Assembly: GCF_030063205.1 (NCBI RefSeq) | Contig: NZ_JASISQ010000001.1 | Location: 62,001-126,000 of the forward strand | DNA length: 64,000 bases | Direction: 5' to 3' | Source: Arthrobacter antibioticus | GTDB lineage: Bacteria; Actinomycetota; Actinomycetes; Actinomycetales; Micrococcaceae | Shown: positions 42,427 through 51,234 of the stretch, one piece after another | Position numbering within the stretch: position 1 is the stretch's first letter | How the letters are laid out: each line of letters opens with the position of its first letter | Program-made: the position numbers and the translations under genes | The notes under the pieces: generated by a model | Database searches by the model: none | Seen by the model: only the letters and a program-made list of their open reading frames with translations | Told to the model about the DNA's origin: nothing

Positions 42427-44235
42427 GTGCTGCTGAAACTGATTGCCCGCAATCTGGCCCCGCACAAGGGTCCGTTAATTGCCATTGTGCTGCTGCAGTT
42501 CCTCTCAACTCTGGGTACGTTGTATCTGCCTACGCTGAACGCCGACATCATTGATGACGGGGTGGTCAAAGGCAATATCGATGTCATCTGGAGTTTGGGC
42601 CAGTGGATGCTGCTGATCACCGCTGGCCAAATTGTTTGTGCAATCACAGCTACTTTTCTCAGCGCACGGCTTGCTATGGGAGTAGGACGGCAGATCCGCC
42701 GTGACCTCTTCAACAAGGTGGAGACGTTCTCCTCCCAAGAGGTTGGCACCATTGGCGCGCCCTCATTGATCACTCGCACCACCAACGATGTCCAGCAGGT
42801 CCAGATGCTCACATTGATGTCGTTCACCTTGATGGTGACAGCGCCCATTATGAGCATTGGTGGCGTGATCCTAGCCATGGCGCAGGACGTCCCCCTCTCG
42901 GCTCTGCTGCTTGTTATCCTGCCGGTGCTGATCGTCGCCATAGGGTTGCTTGTGCGGGTTCTTGTCCCCACGTTCCGAAGGGTCCAACGACAGCTCGATG
43001 ACATCAATGGTGTACTGCGCGAGCAGATCACGGGCATCAGTGTCATCCGGGCCTTTGGCCGCAGAGACTATGAAGCTGCACGTTTCGCCACGGCTAATGG
43101 GGCTCTGACTGCCTCGCAATTGCGCGCAGGACGGCTCATGGCATTGATGTTTCCCATCATCTTTTTCGTTGTCAATGTCACTAGCGTTGGTGTGCTGTGG
43201 TTTGGTGGGCAGCGTATTGACTCCGGTGAGATGCAAATTGGTGCGCTGACAGCGTTCCTTAGCTACATTATGCAAATACTCATGGCCGTAATGATGGCCA
43301 TGTTTATGTTCATGATGATCCCCCGCGCTGCCGTCAGCGCCGAACGCATTTGTGAAGTCCTGGACACTGACTCAAGCGTGATTGACGCACCCAACGCCAT
43401 CAGTGTGGCCAAGCTCGACGCCGTACTGCACGTCCGCGACGCTGCTTTCCGTTATCCCGGAGCTAAAGACCCCGTTCTTTCCGGAGTCACCTTTAGTGCA
43501 GCTCCGGGAACCACCACGGCGATCATCGGGTCAACTGGAAGCGGCAAATCAACACTTGTGAACCTGATCCCCAGGCTGCTGGATACCACCCATGGTGAGA
43601 TCGAGTTGGGCGGGTACAACATCAGGGAAGTTACTCTGGCTGGGCTGCGCGGATCCATCGGCCTGGTACCCCAGAAGGCATACCTGTTTACGGGGACAGT
43701 TGCCAGCAACCTGCGGATGGGCAATCCCGACGCCACAGATGAGCAATTGTGGGCGGCATTGGCCACCGCACAGGCAGCCGGATTTGTTCGCGCAATGCCG
43801 GGGGGACTGGACGCCCCCATAGGTCAAGGGGGATCCAACGTTTCTGGTGGTCAGCGTCAGCGACTTTGCATTGCTCGGGCGATCATGGCAGCGCCCTCTG
43901 TGTATTTATTTGACGACAGTTTTTCCGCCCTTGACTATGCCACCGACGCAAAGCTGCGGGCGGCACTGAAACCAATCACTCGCCAGGCCGCTGTGCTGGT
44001 GGTAGCTCAACGGGTGGGCACAATCCAAGACGCTGACAATATCCTAGTGCTGGATGAAGGACGCCTTGTGGGGCAAGGCACGCACGAGCAACTGCTCATT
44101 TCGTGCCCCACCTACCAAGAGATTGTCACCTCCCAACTCAGCACAGGTCACGAACCGCGTGCCGCAGGGGATCAGGCCACAGAAGAGCAGGCCACAGGGG
44201 ATCAGGCCACAGAAGAGCAGGAGAGCCCGGCATGA
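42427..44235 (+). CDS. ABC exporter subunit (half-transporter with degenerate ATPase site)
   Basis: This 602-aa fused membrane-ATPase subunit has six membrane helices (~15-300) and an NBD with Walker A G368-T376, intact signature VSGGQ (472-476), Walker B YLFDD, and D-loop SALD. The catalytic Glu after Walker B is replaced by D497, and the H-loop His by Q528 (VAQRVGT). This is the degenerate partner of a heterodimeric type IV exporter. The start is a GTG with AGGAGG. The C-terminal tail holds a duplicated GDQATEEQAT peptide. It overlaps the second subunit by 4 bp. Confidence 0.92.
   Translation: MLLKLIARNLAPHKGPLIAIVLLQFLSTLGTLYLPTLNADIIDDGVVKGNIDVIWSLGQWMLLITAGQIVCAITATFLSARLAMGVGRQIRRDLFNKVETFSSQEVGTIGAPSLITRTTNDVQQVQMLTLMSFTLMVTAPIMSIGGVILAMAQDVPLSALLLVILPVLIVAIGLLVRVLVPTFRRVQRQLDDINGVLREQITGISVIRAFGRRDYEAARFATANGALTASQLRAGRLMALMFPIIFFVVNVTSVGVLWFGGQRIDSGEMQIGALTAFLSYIMQILMAVMMAMFMFMMIPRAAVSAERICEVLDTDSSVIDAPNAISVAKLDAVLHVRDAAFRYPGAKDPVLSGVTFSAAPGTTTAIIGSTGSGKSTLVNLIPRLLDTTHGEIELGGYNIREVTLAGLRGSIGLVPQKAYLFTGTVASNLRMGNPDATDEQLWAALATAQAAGFVRAMPGGLDAPIGQGGSNVSGGQRQRLCIARAIMAAPSVYLFDDSFSALDYATDAKLRAALKPITRQAAVLVVAQRVGTIQDADNILVLDEGRLVGQGTHEQLLISCPTYQEIVTSQLSTGHEPRAAGDQATEEQATGDQATEEQESPA
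44165..44221 (+). repeat. 30-bp in-frame tandem duplication in the ABC subunit tail
   Basis: The 30-bp unit starting CAGGGGATCAGGCCACAGAA (44165-44194) is repeated exactly from 44195 to 44221, where the second copy is cut three bases short. It encodes GDQATEEQAT followed by GDQATEEQ. Confidence 0.88.
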
Positions 44236-46166
44236 GCATGATGAGGGGACGCGGTGGGCCTCCGCAGAAAAAGGCACTGAACTTTGGACCCAGTATTAAG
44301 CGGATTCTGCTGCTCATGGCTCCGGATAAAGTGCGCATAGCATTTGTCCTTCTTATGGCCGCCATTTCGGTGAGCCTATCGGTGCTGGCACCAAAAATAT
44401 TGGGCAACGCCACGGACATCATTTTTGACGGAGTTGTGGGCAAGATGCTCCAACAGTTCCCGGCAGGGACCACAAAAGACCAGGCCATGGCAGCACTGCG
44501 AGCCAGCGGCAAGGGCCAACTAGCTGACATGTTGGCGGCCATGAATGTGGTGCCCGGGCAGGGCCTAGATCTAAGTGCGTTGGGCACCATCTTGCTCATG
44601 GTTCTTGCCTTGTATGTTGCAGCCTTCTTCTTCAACTGGTCACAGGGATACATGACAACAGGCATTGTCCAACGTGCCATGTACCGTTTGCGTAAAGGAA
44701 TTGAGGAAAAACTCGACAGATTGCCCATGTCGCACTTTCAAGAAGAATCCCGCGGCGATGTCCTTTCCCGCGTGACGAACGACATCGACAACTTCGGCCA
44801 GACCCTGAATCAGACGCTGACACAGATCCTCATCGCTGTGCTTACTGTCCTTGGTGTGTTGGGCATGATGTTCTCCATCTCCCCACTGCTGGCAGTGATC
44901 TCCTTGCTGACACTGCCCATAGTTGCTGTGATCACTTTCCTTATTGCCCGGAAATCACAGGTCCAATTTGCTGCCCAGTGGAAGAGTACCGGGGACTTGA
45001 ACGGTCATGTTGAGGAAATGTTCACTGGCCATGAGATTGTGAAGGCGTTTGGCCAACAGGAGGCCGCCATTGAAAAGTTCAGAGTCTCCAACGATTACCT
45101 GTATGAATCAAGCGCCAAAGCGCAGTTCATTTCGGGAATAATCATGCCAAGCACCAACTTTGTCGCCAACCTGAACTACGTAGTGATCGCGGTCCTTGGT
45201 GGCATTCAGGTGGCTCAAGGTGTCATCACCATTGGAAGTGTGCAGGCGTTCATCCAGTACTCGCGGCAGTTCAGCCAACCCATGGCACAGCTGGCCAGCA
45301 TGATCAATCTGCTCCAATCCGGGGTGGCGTCGGCCGAGCGGGTCTTTGAACTGCTGGATGCACGGGAGCAGCGTCCCGACCATGTCCCATCGGCCGTCCT
45401 GGGAACTACTGCGGGGCGGGTCGTTTTCGAGCATGTGAACTTTGGCTACAAGGCTGATGAGCCGCTGATTAAGGATCTTACTTTTATTGCCGAACCGGGG
45501 GAGACGGTGGCAATTGTCGGACCAACAGGCGCCGGCAAGACAACGTTGGTGAACCTGCTCATGCGTTTCTATGAGATTGATTCCGGCACCATCACAGTTG
45601 ATGGCGTCAACACAGCCGAGCTAACGCGCGATGACTTACGCAGCCAATTCGGGATGGTGCTCCAAGACGCGTGGCTCTTTATTGGCACTATCCGGGACAA
45701 CCTTGCTTACGGCAAGCTGGATGCTTCCGAGGCACAGATCATTGAGGCGGCAGAGGCCACCCACGTTGATCACTTTGTGCGGTCCCTTCCCGATGGTTAT
45801 GACACGGTGTTAACTGACGACGGCGGTGGGCTCAGCCAGGGGCAGCGCCAGCTGATGACAATAGCAAGGGCGTGGATCTCTAATCCCGGAATATTGATCC
45901 TCGATGAGGCTACAAGCTCCGTGGACACACGCACAGAAGTTATGATCCGCCAGGCCATGAACAGGCTGCGAGCAAACCGCACAAGCTTCGTTATAGCGCA
46001 CAGGCTCTCTACAATCCGGGATGCAGACATGATTCTTGTCATGGACCACGGGGAAATCGTTGAGCAAGGCAACCACGAAGAACTGTTGGCCAGCAAGGGT
46101 TTCTACTACGATCTCTATATGAGCCAGTTCGGCGATCCGTTGGTGGAAGAGGTGAATCAGGTATGA
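44232..46166 (+). CDS. ABC exporter subunit (catalytically competent half-transporter)
   Basis: This 644-aa protein starts at the ATG at 44232 (ATGA overlap with the previous gene). Six membrane helices are followed by an NBD with Walker A GPTGAGKTT (430-438), Walker B ILILDE with catalytic E559, and H-loop H590. Its signature motif is LSQGQ (534-538), not LSGGQ. That pattern complements the degenerate residues of the first subunit, leaving one full ATP site in the heterodimer. Likely a multidrug, lipid or peptide exporter; substrate unknown. Confidence 0.93.
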   Translation: MSMMRGRGGPPQKKALNFGPSIKRILLLMAPDKVRIAFVLLMAAISVSLSVLAPKILGNATDIIFDGVVGKMLQQFPAGTTKDQAMAALRASGKGQLADMLAAMNVVPGQGLDLSALGTILLMVLALYVAAFFFNWSQGYMTTGIVQRAMYRLRKGIEEKLDRLPMSHFQEESRGDVLSRVTNDIDNFGQTLNQTLTQILIAVLTVLGVLGMMFSISPLLAVISLLTLPIVAVITFLIARKSQVQFAAQWKSTGDLNGHVEEMFTGHEIVKAFGQQEAAIEKFRVSNDYLYESSAKAQFISGIIMPSTNFVANLNYVVIAVLGGIQVAQGVITIGSVQAFIQYSRQFSQPMAQLASMINLLQSGVASAERVFELLDAREQRPDHVPSAVLGTTAGRVVFEHVNFGYKADEPLIKDLTFIAEPGETVAIVGPTGAGKTTLVNLLMRFYEIDSGTITVDGVNTAELTRDDLRSQFGMVLQDAWLFIGTIRDNLAYGKLDASEAQIIEAAEATHVDHFVRSLPDGYDTVLTDDGGGLSQGQRQLMTIARAWISNPGILILDEATSSVDTRTEVMIRQAMNRLRANRTSFVIAHRLSTIRDADMILVMDHGEIVEQGNHEELLASKGFYYDLYMSQFGDPLVEEVNQV

Positions 46167-46546
46167 GCTCCATGGAAATTCTTATGCGCCGCTGGCACCT
46201 TGATACGGAGTCCAGCGTGCCACCCTTTGAACAGGTCCGGCTGAGAATACTGGATCTTGCCTCCTCCGGAGAGTTAAGCGTGGGAAGTAAACTACCCCCC
46301 GTGCGGGCGTTGGCTAACGATCTTGGCGTAGCGGCAAATACGGTGGCCCGGGCGTATCGTGAACTTGAGCAGGCGGGGATTGTTGTGACCGCCGGACGCA
46401 GCGGCACCGCCATAGCTTCCGGTGGAGACAAGATTGCCGCTCAAGTGGCTGCAGCCGCAGACTCCTTCGCCGCCGTCGTGCGGGATTTAGGCGTGCCCCA
46501 AGCTCAAGCCCTACGGATAGTCAGCGCAGCGTTGGACAACAGCTGA
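46163..46546 (+). CDS. GntR-family regulator (YtrA type)
   Basis: This is a 127-aa protein with an N-terminal winged helix (EQVRLRILDLASSGELSVGSKLPPVRALANDLGVAANTVARAYRELEQAGIV) and a short helical tail, the layout of YtrA-subfamily regulators, which typically sit in ABC transporter operons and repress them. It overlaps the second ABC subunit by 4 bp, so it very likely controls its own exporter operon. The ligand is unknown. Confidence 0.9.
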   Translation: MSSMEILMRRWHLDTESSVPPFEQVRLRILDLASSGELSVGSKLPPVRALANDLGVAANTVARAYRELEQAGIVVTAGRSGTAIASGGDKIAAQVAAAADSFAAVVRDLGVPQAQALRIVSAALDNS

Positions 46547-46589
46547 CAGCGGACACCCGGAATCGTTTGAAGGCAATGCGGACGCATAT

Positions 46590-46605
46590 TCGAACGAACT
46601 TTCGA
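46590..46605. promoter_or_regulatory. LexA (SOS) box upstream of uvrA
   Basis: TCGAACGAACTTTCGA matches the actinobacterial SOS consensus TCGAAC-N4-GTTCGA at 11 of 12 defined positions. It lies immediately upstream of the -10 box, where LexA would block the promoter. Confidence 0.8.
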
Positions 46606-46606
46606 T

Positions 46607-46612
46607 TATACT
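46607..46612 (+). promoter_or_regulatory. uvrA: uvrA -10 box (TATACT)
   Basis: TATACT begins one base after the SOS box. Initiation near 46619 would give a leader of about 110 nt to the ATG at 46731. No good -35 is visible. Confidence 0.6.
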
Positions 46613-46730
46613 TACCAATGAACGCAGCGCGCGGCTTACCAGCTGCGCTCAATTGCTACGTCGTAGTCAACTAAGGGGCAGGTTCTGCTGACTCGGCGTC
46701 GACGTAGCAAAAAGTGATGTGAAGGAAACA

Positions 46731-49619
46731 ATGGCTCAGTACGTATCACCCGAATTTGATGTGCCACGCCCAGACTTGTCGCGTCTTGTTGTAAAGGGCG
46801 CCCGCGAACATAATCTGCGCAACGTCGATCTAGACTTGCCCCGTGATGCAATGATTGTGTTCACAGGCTTGTCGGGCTCCGGCAAATCTTCCTTGGCATT
46901 CGACACCATCTTCGCCGAGGGCCAGCGCCGCTACGTTGAATCGTTGTCAGCCTATGCGCGGCAGTTCCTGGGCCAGGTGGATAAACCCGATGTTGATTTC
47001 ATTGAGGGACTCTCCCCGGCGGTATCTATCGACCAGAAATCGACTTCCAAGAACCCTCGCTCAACTGTGGGAACTATCACCGAGATCTACGATTACATGC
47101 GCTTGTTGTGGGCTCGGGTGGGAACCCCCCACTGCCCCGTATGCGGGGAGCCCATCGCCAAGCAGACACCGCAGCAAATTGTTGATCAGCTGCTTGAAAT
47201 GCCTGAGGGCACCCGATTTCAGGTATTGGCTCCCGTGGTGCGGGACCGCAAAGGCGAGTTCGTTGACCTGTTCAAGGAGCTCACGGCCAAGGGCTACTCC
47301 CGTGCAAGGGTCGATGGTGAGCAAATCCAGCTCAGCGATCCACCCAAGCTTAAGAAGACGTACAAGCACACCATCGAGGTGGTGGTTGACCGTCTGGTGG
47401 TCAAGGACGGCATTCAACAGCGCTTGACTGACTCCGTAGAAACCGCCCTCGGGCTGGCCGATGGCCGTGTCCTAGCGGATTTAGTGGACTTGGACGAGAC
47501 CGACTCCGGACGCATCCGTTCTTTCTCGGAGAACCTCGCCTGCCCCAATGAGCACCCGCTGGCCATCGATGAAATCGAGCCCCGATCATTCTCCTTCAAC
47601 AATCCCTTCGGTGCCTGCACCGCGTGCAGCGGCATTGGCACAAGACTTGAAGTTGACGAAGAACTCGTTGTTCCGAATCCGTTCTTGTCGTTGCGTGAAG
47701 GCGCCATTGCACCGTGGTCATTGGGTACGGCGACCACTGAATACTGGAACAGGTTACTTGAAGGACTCTCCGCGGAGTTGGACTTCGCCATGGATACGCC
47801 GTGGAACAAGTTGGACACCGATTCCCGCACGGCAATTTTGTACGGCAAAGATCATAAAGTTGTGGTCCAGTACAAAAACCGTTTTGGTCGTGAACGTAAA
47901 TACAGCACAGGCTTCGAAGGAGCTGTCCAGTACATCCAGCGAAAGCATGTTGAAACGGAATCAGACTCCGCTCGGGATCGCTACGAAGAGTACATGCGCC
48001 AGATTCCCTGCCCTGCCTGTGGCGGAGCACGCTTGAACCCTGCATCACTGTCGGTGCTGATCAACGGCAAGTCCATTGCGCAAGTGTGTGCCATGTCAAT
48101 GCGTGACTGCTTTGAGTTCCTCTCAACCTTGGAATTAAGTGAGCGAGAGGCAACGATTGCCAGCCAGGTGCTAAAGGAAATTCAGGCCCGCCTGAAGTTC
48201 CTTCTGGACGTTGGTCTGGAGTACCTCAACCTTGAGCGTGCCTCAGCAACACTGTCAGGTGGAGAGGCTCAGCGTATCCGTCTTGCCACTCAGATTGGCT
48301 CCGGACTTGTCGGTGTGCTGTACGTCCTGGACGAACCATCCATCGGACTGCATCAGCGTGACAACCGCCGGCTCATTGGTACCCTGACACGATTGCGGGA
48401 TCTGGGCAACACACTCATTGTGGTGGAACATGATGAAGACACCATCAAGGAAGCCGACTGGATTGTCGACATTGGTCCAGGTGCGGGTGAACACGGTGGC
48501 GAAGTAGTCCACTCGGGCTCTCTAGAAGGACTGCTGGCTAATACCCGATCCTTGACAGGTGATTACCTCTCCGGACGCAAAAGCATAGCTCTGCCCGCTA
48601 AGCGTCGAAAATATGACAAAAAACGCGAGTTGGCTGTGGTGGGTGCACGGGAAAACAACTTGCTTAACATTGATGTGAAATTCCCTCTCGGTGTACTGAC
48701 AGCTGTGACAGGCGTCAGTGGTTCGGGTAAGTCGACCCTTGTCAATGAGATTCTTTACAAAGTCTTGGCAAACAAGCTCAACGGTGCCAAGCAGGTTGCG
48801 GGGCGTCATCTGCGCGTTGACGGCCTTGAGCATCTCGACAAGGTGGTGCACGTGGACCAGAGCCCCATTGGCCGCACCCCGCGCTCGAACCCCGCCACAT
48901 ACACAGGTGTTTTTGACAATATCCGGAAGCTCTTCGCTGAGACCAACGAGTCCAAAATGCGGGGGTACCAGCCCGGACGCTTCTCCTTCAACGTCAAGGG
49001 TGGGCGTTGCGAAGCTTGCTCCGGCGACGGCACACTGAAGATTGAGATGAATTTCCTGCCAGACGTCTACGTACCCTGCGAGGTCTGCAACGGTGCTCGC
49101 TATAACCGCGAGACTCTTGAGGTGCACTACAAGGGCAAATCCATCGCTGACGTGTTGAACATGCCCATCGAGGAGGGCGCTGAATTCTTCGCTGCGTTCA
49201 CCCCTATTGCCCGTCACCTGCGCACCCTGGTCGATGTCGGACTAGGCTACGTCAGGTTGGGTCAGGCATCAACGACGCTTTCCGGTGGCGAAGCGCAGCG
49301 CGTGAAACTTGCTGCGGAACTCCAGAAGCGTTCCAATGGGCGCAGTATCTATGTGCTGGATGAGCCCACCACCGGCCTGCACTTTGAGGATATTCGTAAG
49401 CTGCTGCTGGTTCTCCAAGGACTGGTTGACAAGGGCAATACAGTCATCGTCATTGAACATAACCTGGATGTCATTAAGAGTGCCGACTGGGTTGTTGACC
49501 TTGGACCGGACGGTGGCACGGGAGGTGGGCGTGTTATCGCCACAGGCACCCCCGAAAAGGTTGCCAAAAGCACTGAAAGTTACACGGCTGACTTCCTGCG
49601 CGAAGTACTAGCCCCTTAG
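46731..49619 (+). CDS. uvrA: UvrABC system protein A (excinuclease ATPase subunit)
   Basis: This is a 962-aa UvrA with two ABC-type ATPase modules. Walker A sites are GLSGSGKSS (~44) and GVSGSGKST (~660); LSGGEAQR signatures occur in both halves. Zinc-binding cysteine pairs are visible in [22 protein letters not shown] and, most clearly, CEACSGDGT...[11 protein letters not shown]. The start is the ATG at 46731 with GAAGGA upstream. UvrA dimers scan DNA for bulky lesions and load UvrB. The SOS box shows it is damage-inducible. Confidence 0.96.
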   Translation: MAQYVSPEFDVPRPDLSRLVVKGAREHNLRNVDLDLPRDAMIVFTGLSGSGKSSLAFDTIFAEGQRRYVESLSAYARQFLGQVDKPDVDFIEGLSPAVSIDQKSTSKNPRSTVGTITEIYDYMRLLWARVGTPHCPVCGEPIAKQTPQQIVDQLLEMPEGTRFQVLAPVVRDRKGEFVDLFKELTAKGYSRARVDGEQIQLSDPPKLKKTYKHTIEVVVDRLVVKDGIQQRLTDSVETALGLADGRVLADLVDLDETDSGRIRSFSENLACPNEHPLAIDEIEPRSFSFNNPFGACTACSGIGTRLEVDEELVVPNPFLSLREGAIAPWSLGTATTEYWNRLLEGLSAELDFAMDTPWNKLDTDSRTAILYGKDHKVVVQYKNRFGRERKYSTGFEGAVQYIQRKHVETESDSARDRYEEYMRQIPCPACGGARLNPASLSVLINGKSIAQVCAMSMRDCFEFLSTLELSEREATIASQVLKEIQARLKFLLDVGLEYLNLERASATLSGGEAQRIRLATQIGSGLVGVLYVLDEPSIGLHQRDNRRLIGTLTRLRDLGNTLIVVEHDEDTIKEADWIVDIGPGAGEHGGEVVHSGSLEGLLANTRSLTGDYLSGRKSIALPAKRRKYDKKRELAVVGARENNLLNIDVKFPLGVLTAVTGVSGSGKSTLVNEILYKVLANKLNGAKQVAGRHLRVDGLEHLDKVVHVDQSPIGRTPRSNPATYTGVFDNIRKLFAETNESKMRGYQPGRFSFNVKGGRCEACSGDGTLKIEMNFLPDVYVPCEVCNGARYNRETLEVHYKGKSIADVLNMPIEEGAEFFAAFTPIARHLRTLVDVGLGYVRLGQASTTLSGGEAQRVKLAAELQKRSNGRSIYVLDEPTTGLHFEDIRKLLLVLQGLVDKGNTVIVIEHNLDVIKSADWVVDLGPDGGTGGGRVIATGTPEKVAKSTESYTADFLREVLAP

Positions 49620-49625
49620 TCATCT

Positions 49626-49682
49626 CGAGTTGCCATATATGGTGTCCACAGCGGAGTATGCGTGACCATATGTGGCAACTCG
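49626..49682. terminator. 18-bp inverted repeat downstream of uvrA
   Basis: CGAGTTGCCATATATGGT (49626-49643) and ACCATATGTGGCAACTCG (49665-49682) are complementary at 17 of 18 positions around a 21-nt loop. It begins 7 bp after the uvrA stop, so a terminator is likely, though there is no T-run. Confidence 0.65.
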
Positions 49683-49768
49683 CGGCAAGAAGATTTCCCC
49701 TGACGGCACTCTGATATATGCAGATGGTGGTATGGATGGGGAAGACTAGACCCTTGTCGTGAGAAACT

Positions 49769-50515
49769 ATGGACGTGACTACCGCTCTTCCAGCCATAAA
49801 CCATGACGGTCCCCGAACCGCAGTCCTCTTCGATCTGGACGGGACTCTCGTTGACCCCGCTGGCGGCATCACCGGGGGCATTAAACATGCCTTAGAGGTC
49901 ATGGACCTGCCAGTACCTGATGAGGAAACGCTCAGCGGGATGGTAGGGCCAAAACTCGCCGATGGACTTGTCAGTATCATCGGTGTTCCGCCGAACCGAG
50001 TTGATGGCGTTATAGCGGAGTACAGGCAGTGGTACCGGGAGCGGGGTATGGCAATGTCTGTCCTTTATCCCGGGATCAAGGAGCTGCTGGCGCAGCTAAA
50101 GTCCGACGGCGTTTTATTGGCAGTTGCTACGCAGAAGCCCGAGCCCCTGGCGAAAGTTCTTTTGGCTCACCACGGGGTTGCCGATTTTTTCCACGCTATC
50201 TGTGGCTCACACGCCGACGAAACGCTGAGTCCTGGCGACCCCGAGTACCGCGCTGGCAAGGCCGAGATTATTGCCGCCGCCGTGCGGAAGCTGGCCGTTA
50301 CCTCAGAAACCGCCATCATGGTGGGGGACAGGCACCAAGATGTTCTGGGGGCGCGAAGCAATGCGCTTACCTGCATCGGAGTGGCGTGGGGATTCGCCGC
50401 TGAAGGTGAGCTGGCAGCGGCTGGTGCAGCCGCCGTCGTCCATTCAGCTAAAGAACTGGCGCTGGTACTCGCCGGAGCTCCGGTACGTGGGGAGGACAAC
50501 CATGGCGTTCTATGA
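49769..50515 (+). CDS. HAD-superfamily phosphatase (phosphoglycolate phosphatase-like)
   Basis: This 248-aa HAD hydrolase has motif I VLFDLDGTLVD (nucleophile Asp), motif II AVATQKP, and motif IV MVGDRHQDVLGA. The helical cap and QKPEPLAKVLLAHHG segment resemble the Gph/5'-nucleotidase-like group. The substrate is probably a small phosphometabolite. Its end overlaps the acyltransferase gene by 14 bp, so the two are translationally coupled. Confidence 0.88.
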   Translation: MDVTTALPAINHDGPRTAVLFDLDGTLVDPAGGITGGIKHALEVMDLPVPDEETLSGMVGPKLADGLVSIIGVPPNRVDGVIAEYRQWYRERGMAMSVLYPGIKELLAQLKSDGVLLAVATQKPEPLAKVLLAHHGVADFFHAICGSHADETLSPGDPEYRAGKAEIIAAAVRKLAVTSETAIMVGDRHQDVLGARSNALTCIGVAWGFAAEGELAAAGAAAVVHSAKELALVLAGAPVRGEDNHGVL

Positions 50516-51170
50516 CGTGACCCGCGTGCTGACCCGCGGTACTATTGGCGCGTTTTGCCGTCCAACTGTGGAAGGAATAGAAAACGTCCCCACAGAGGGG
50601 CCCTTCATCGTGGCACCTAACCACCTGTCATTTTTCGACTCTGTCATTGTGCAGGCATTGACTCCACGCCCCGTCTCCTTCTTCGCCAAAGCCGAATACT
50701 TCACGGGCAAAGGCATCAAGGGCAAACTAATGAAAACGTTCTTCGAGTCCGTGCACTCTATCCCCGTTGAACGTGGAGAACAGGCCGCCAGCGTTCAAGC
50801 GTTGAAGACCCTTCTGGAGATCCTTGGCCGCGACGAAGCGGTAGGGATCTACCCTGAAGGCACGCGTTCCCGTGATGGTGCGCTTTACCGTGGCCGCACC
50901 GGGGTTGGCTGGTTGGCACTCACAACGGGAGCACCGGTTGTTCCCGTTGGCATGATCGGTACGGAGAAGCTGCAGCCTGCTGGCAAGAAAACCGTCACCC
51001 CAGCAACGTTTACCCTCCGCTTTGGGAAGCCGCTGTACTTCGAGAAGACCGGTCCGAGCCACTCCCTGCCTGCCAGACGGCACGCCACAGACACCATCAT
51101 GGATGCCATTGCTGAACTAACAGGGCAAAAACGTAGCACCAAATACAACCAAAGCCCCAGCACCGAGTAG
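50502..51170 (+). CDS. 1-acyl-sn-glycerol-3-phosphate acyltransferase (PlsC-like)
   Basis: This 222-aa acyltransferase starts at the ATG at 50502 with a good GGGGAGGA ribosome-binding site inside the preceding gene. It has the catalytic NHLSFFD (NHxxxxD) motif, the SIPVERGE glycerophosphate-binding segment, and YPEGTRSRDGALYRGRTGVGWLAL. It makes phosphatidic acid, or acylates a related lipid, at the membrane. The upstream phosphatase may act on a lipid precursor, but this is only suggested by coupling. Confidence 0.92.
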   Translation: MAFYDVTRVLTRGTIGAFCRPTVEGIENVPTEGPFIVAPNHLSFFDSVIVQALTPRPVSFFAKAEYFTGKGIKGKLMKTFFESVHSIPVERGEQAASVQALKTLLEILGRDEAVGIYPEGTRSRDGALYRGRTGVGWLALTTGAPVVPVGMIGTEKLQPAGKKTVTPATFTLRFGKPLYFEKTGPSHSLPARRHATDTIMDAIAELTGQKRSTKYNQSPSTE

Positions 51171-51222
51171 CTCCCAGTCGCAGCGGCCACAGCCATTTGT
51201 GCCGTGCAGTTGCGCATCACCA

Positions 51223-51228
51223 TAGAAT
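51223..51228 (+). promoter_or_regulatory. uvrC: -10 box for leaderless uvrC
   Basis: TAGAAT lies exactly 6 nt before the GTG at 51235, the same geometry as at the HNH gene. A partial -35 (TTGTGC, 51197-51202) is 20 bp upstream. No ribosome-binding site is evident. Confidence 0.5.
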
Positions 51229-51234
51229 GGAACT

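Noticed and set aside
48522-49217. 231-codon minus-strand ORF opposite uvrA
   Set aside because: uvrA is intact on the plus strand with Walker and zinc motifs across this segment.
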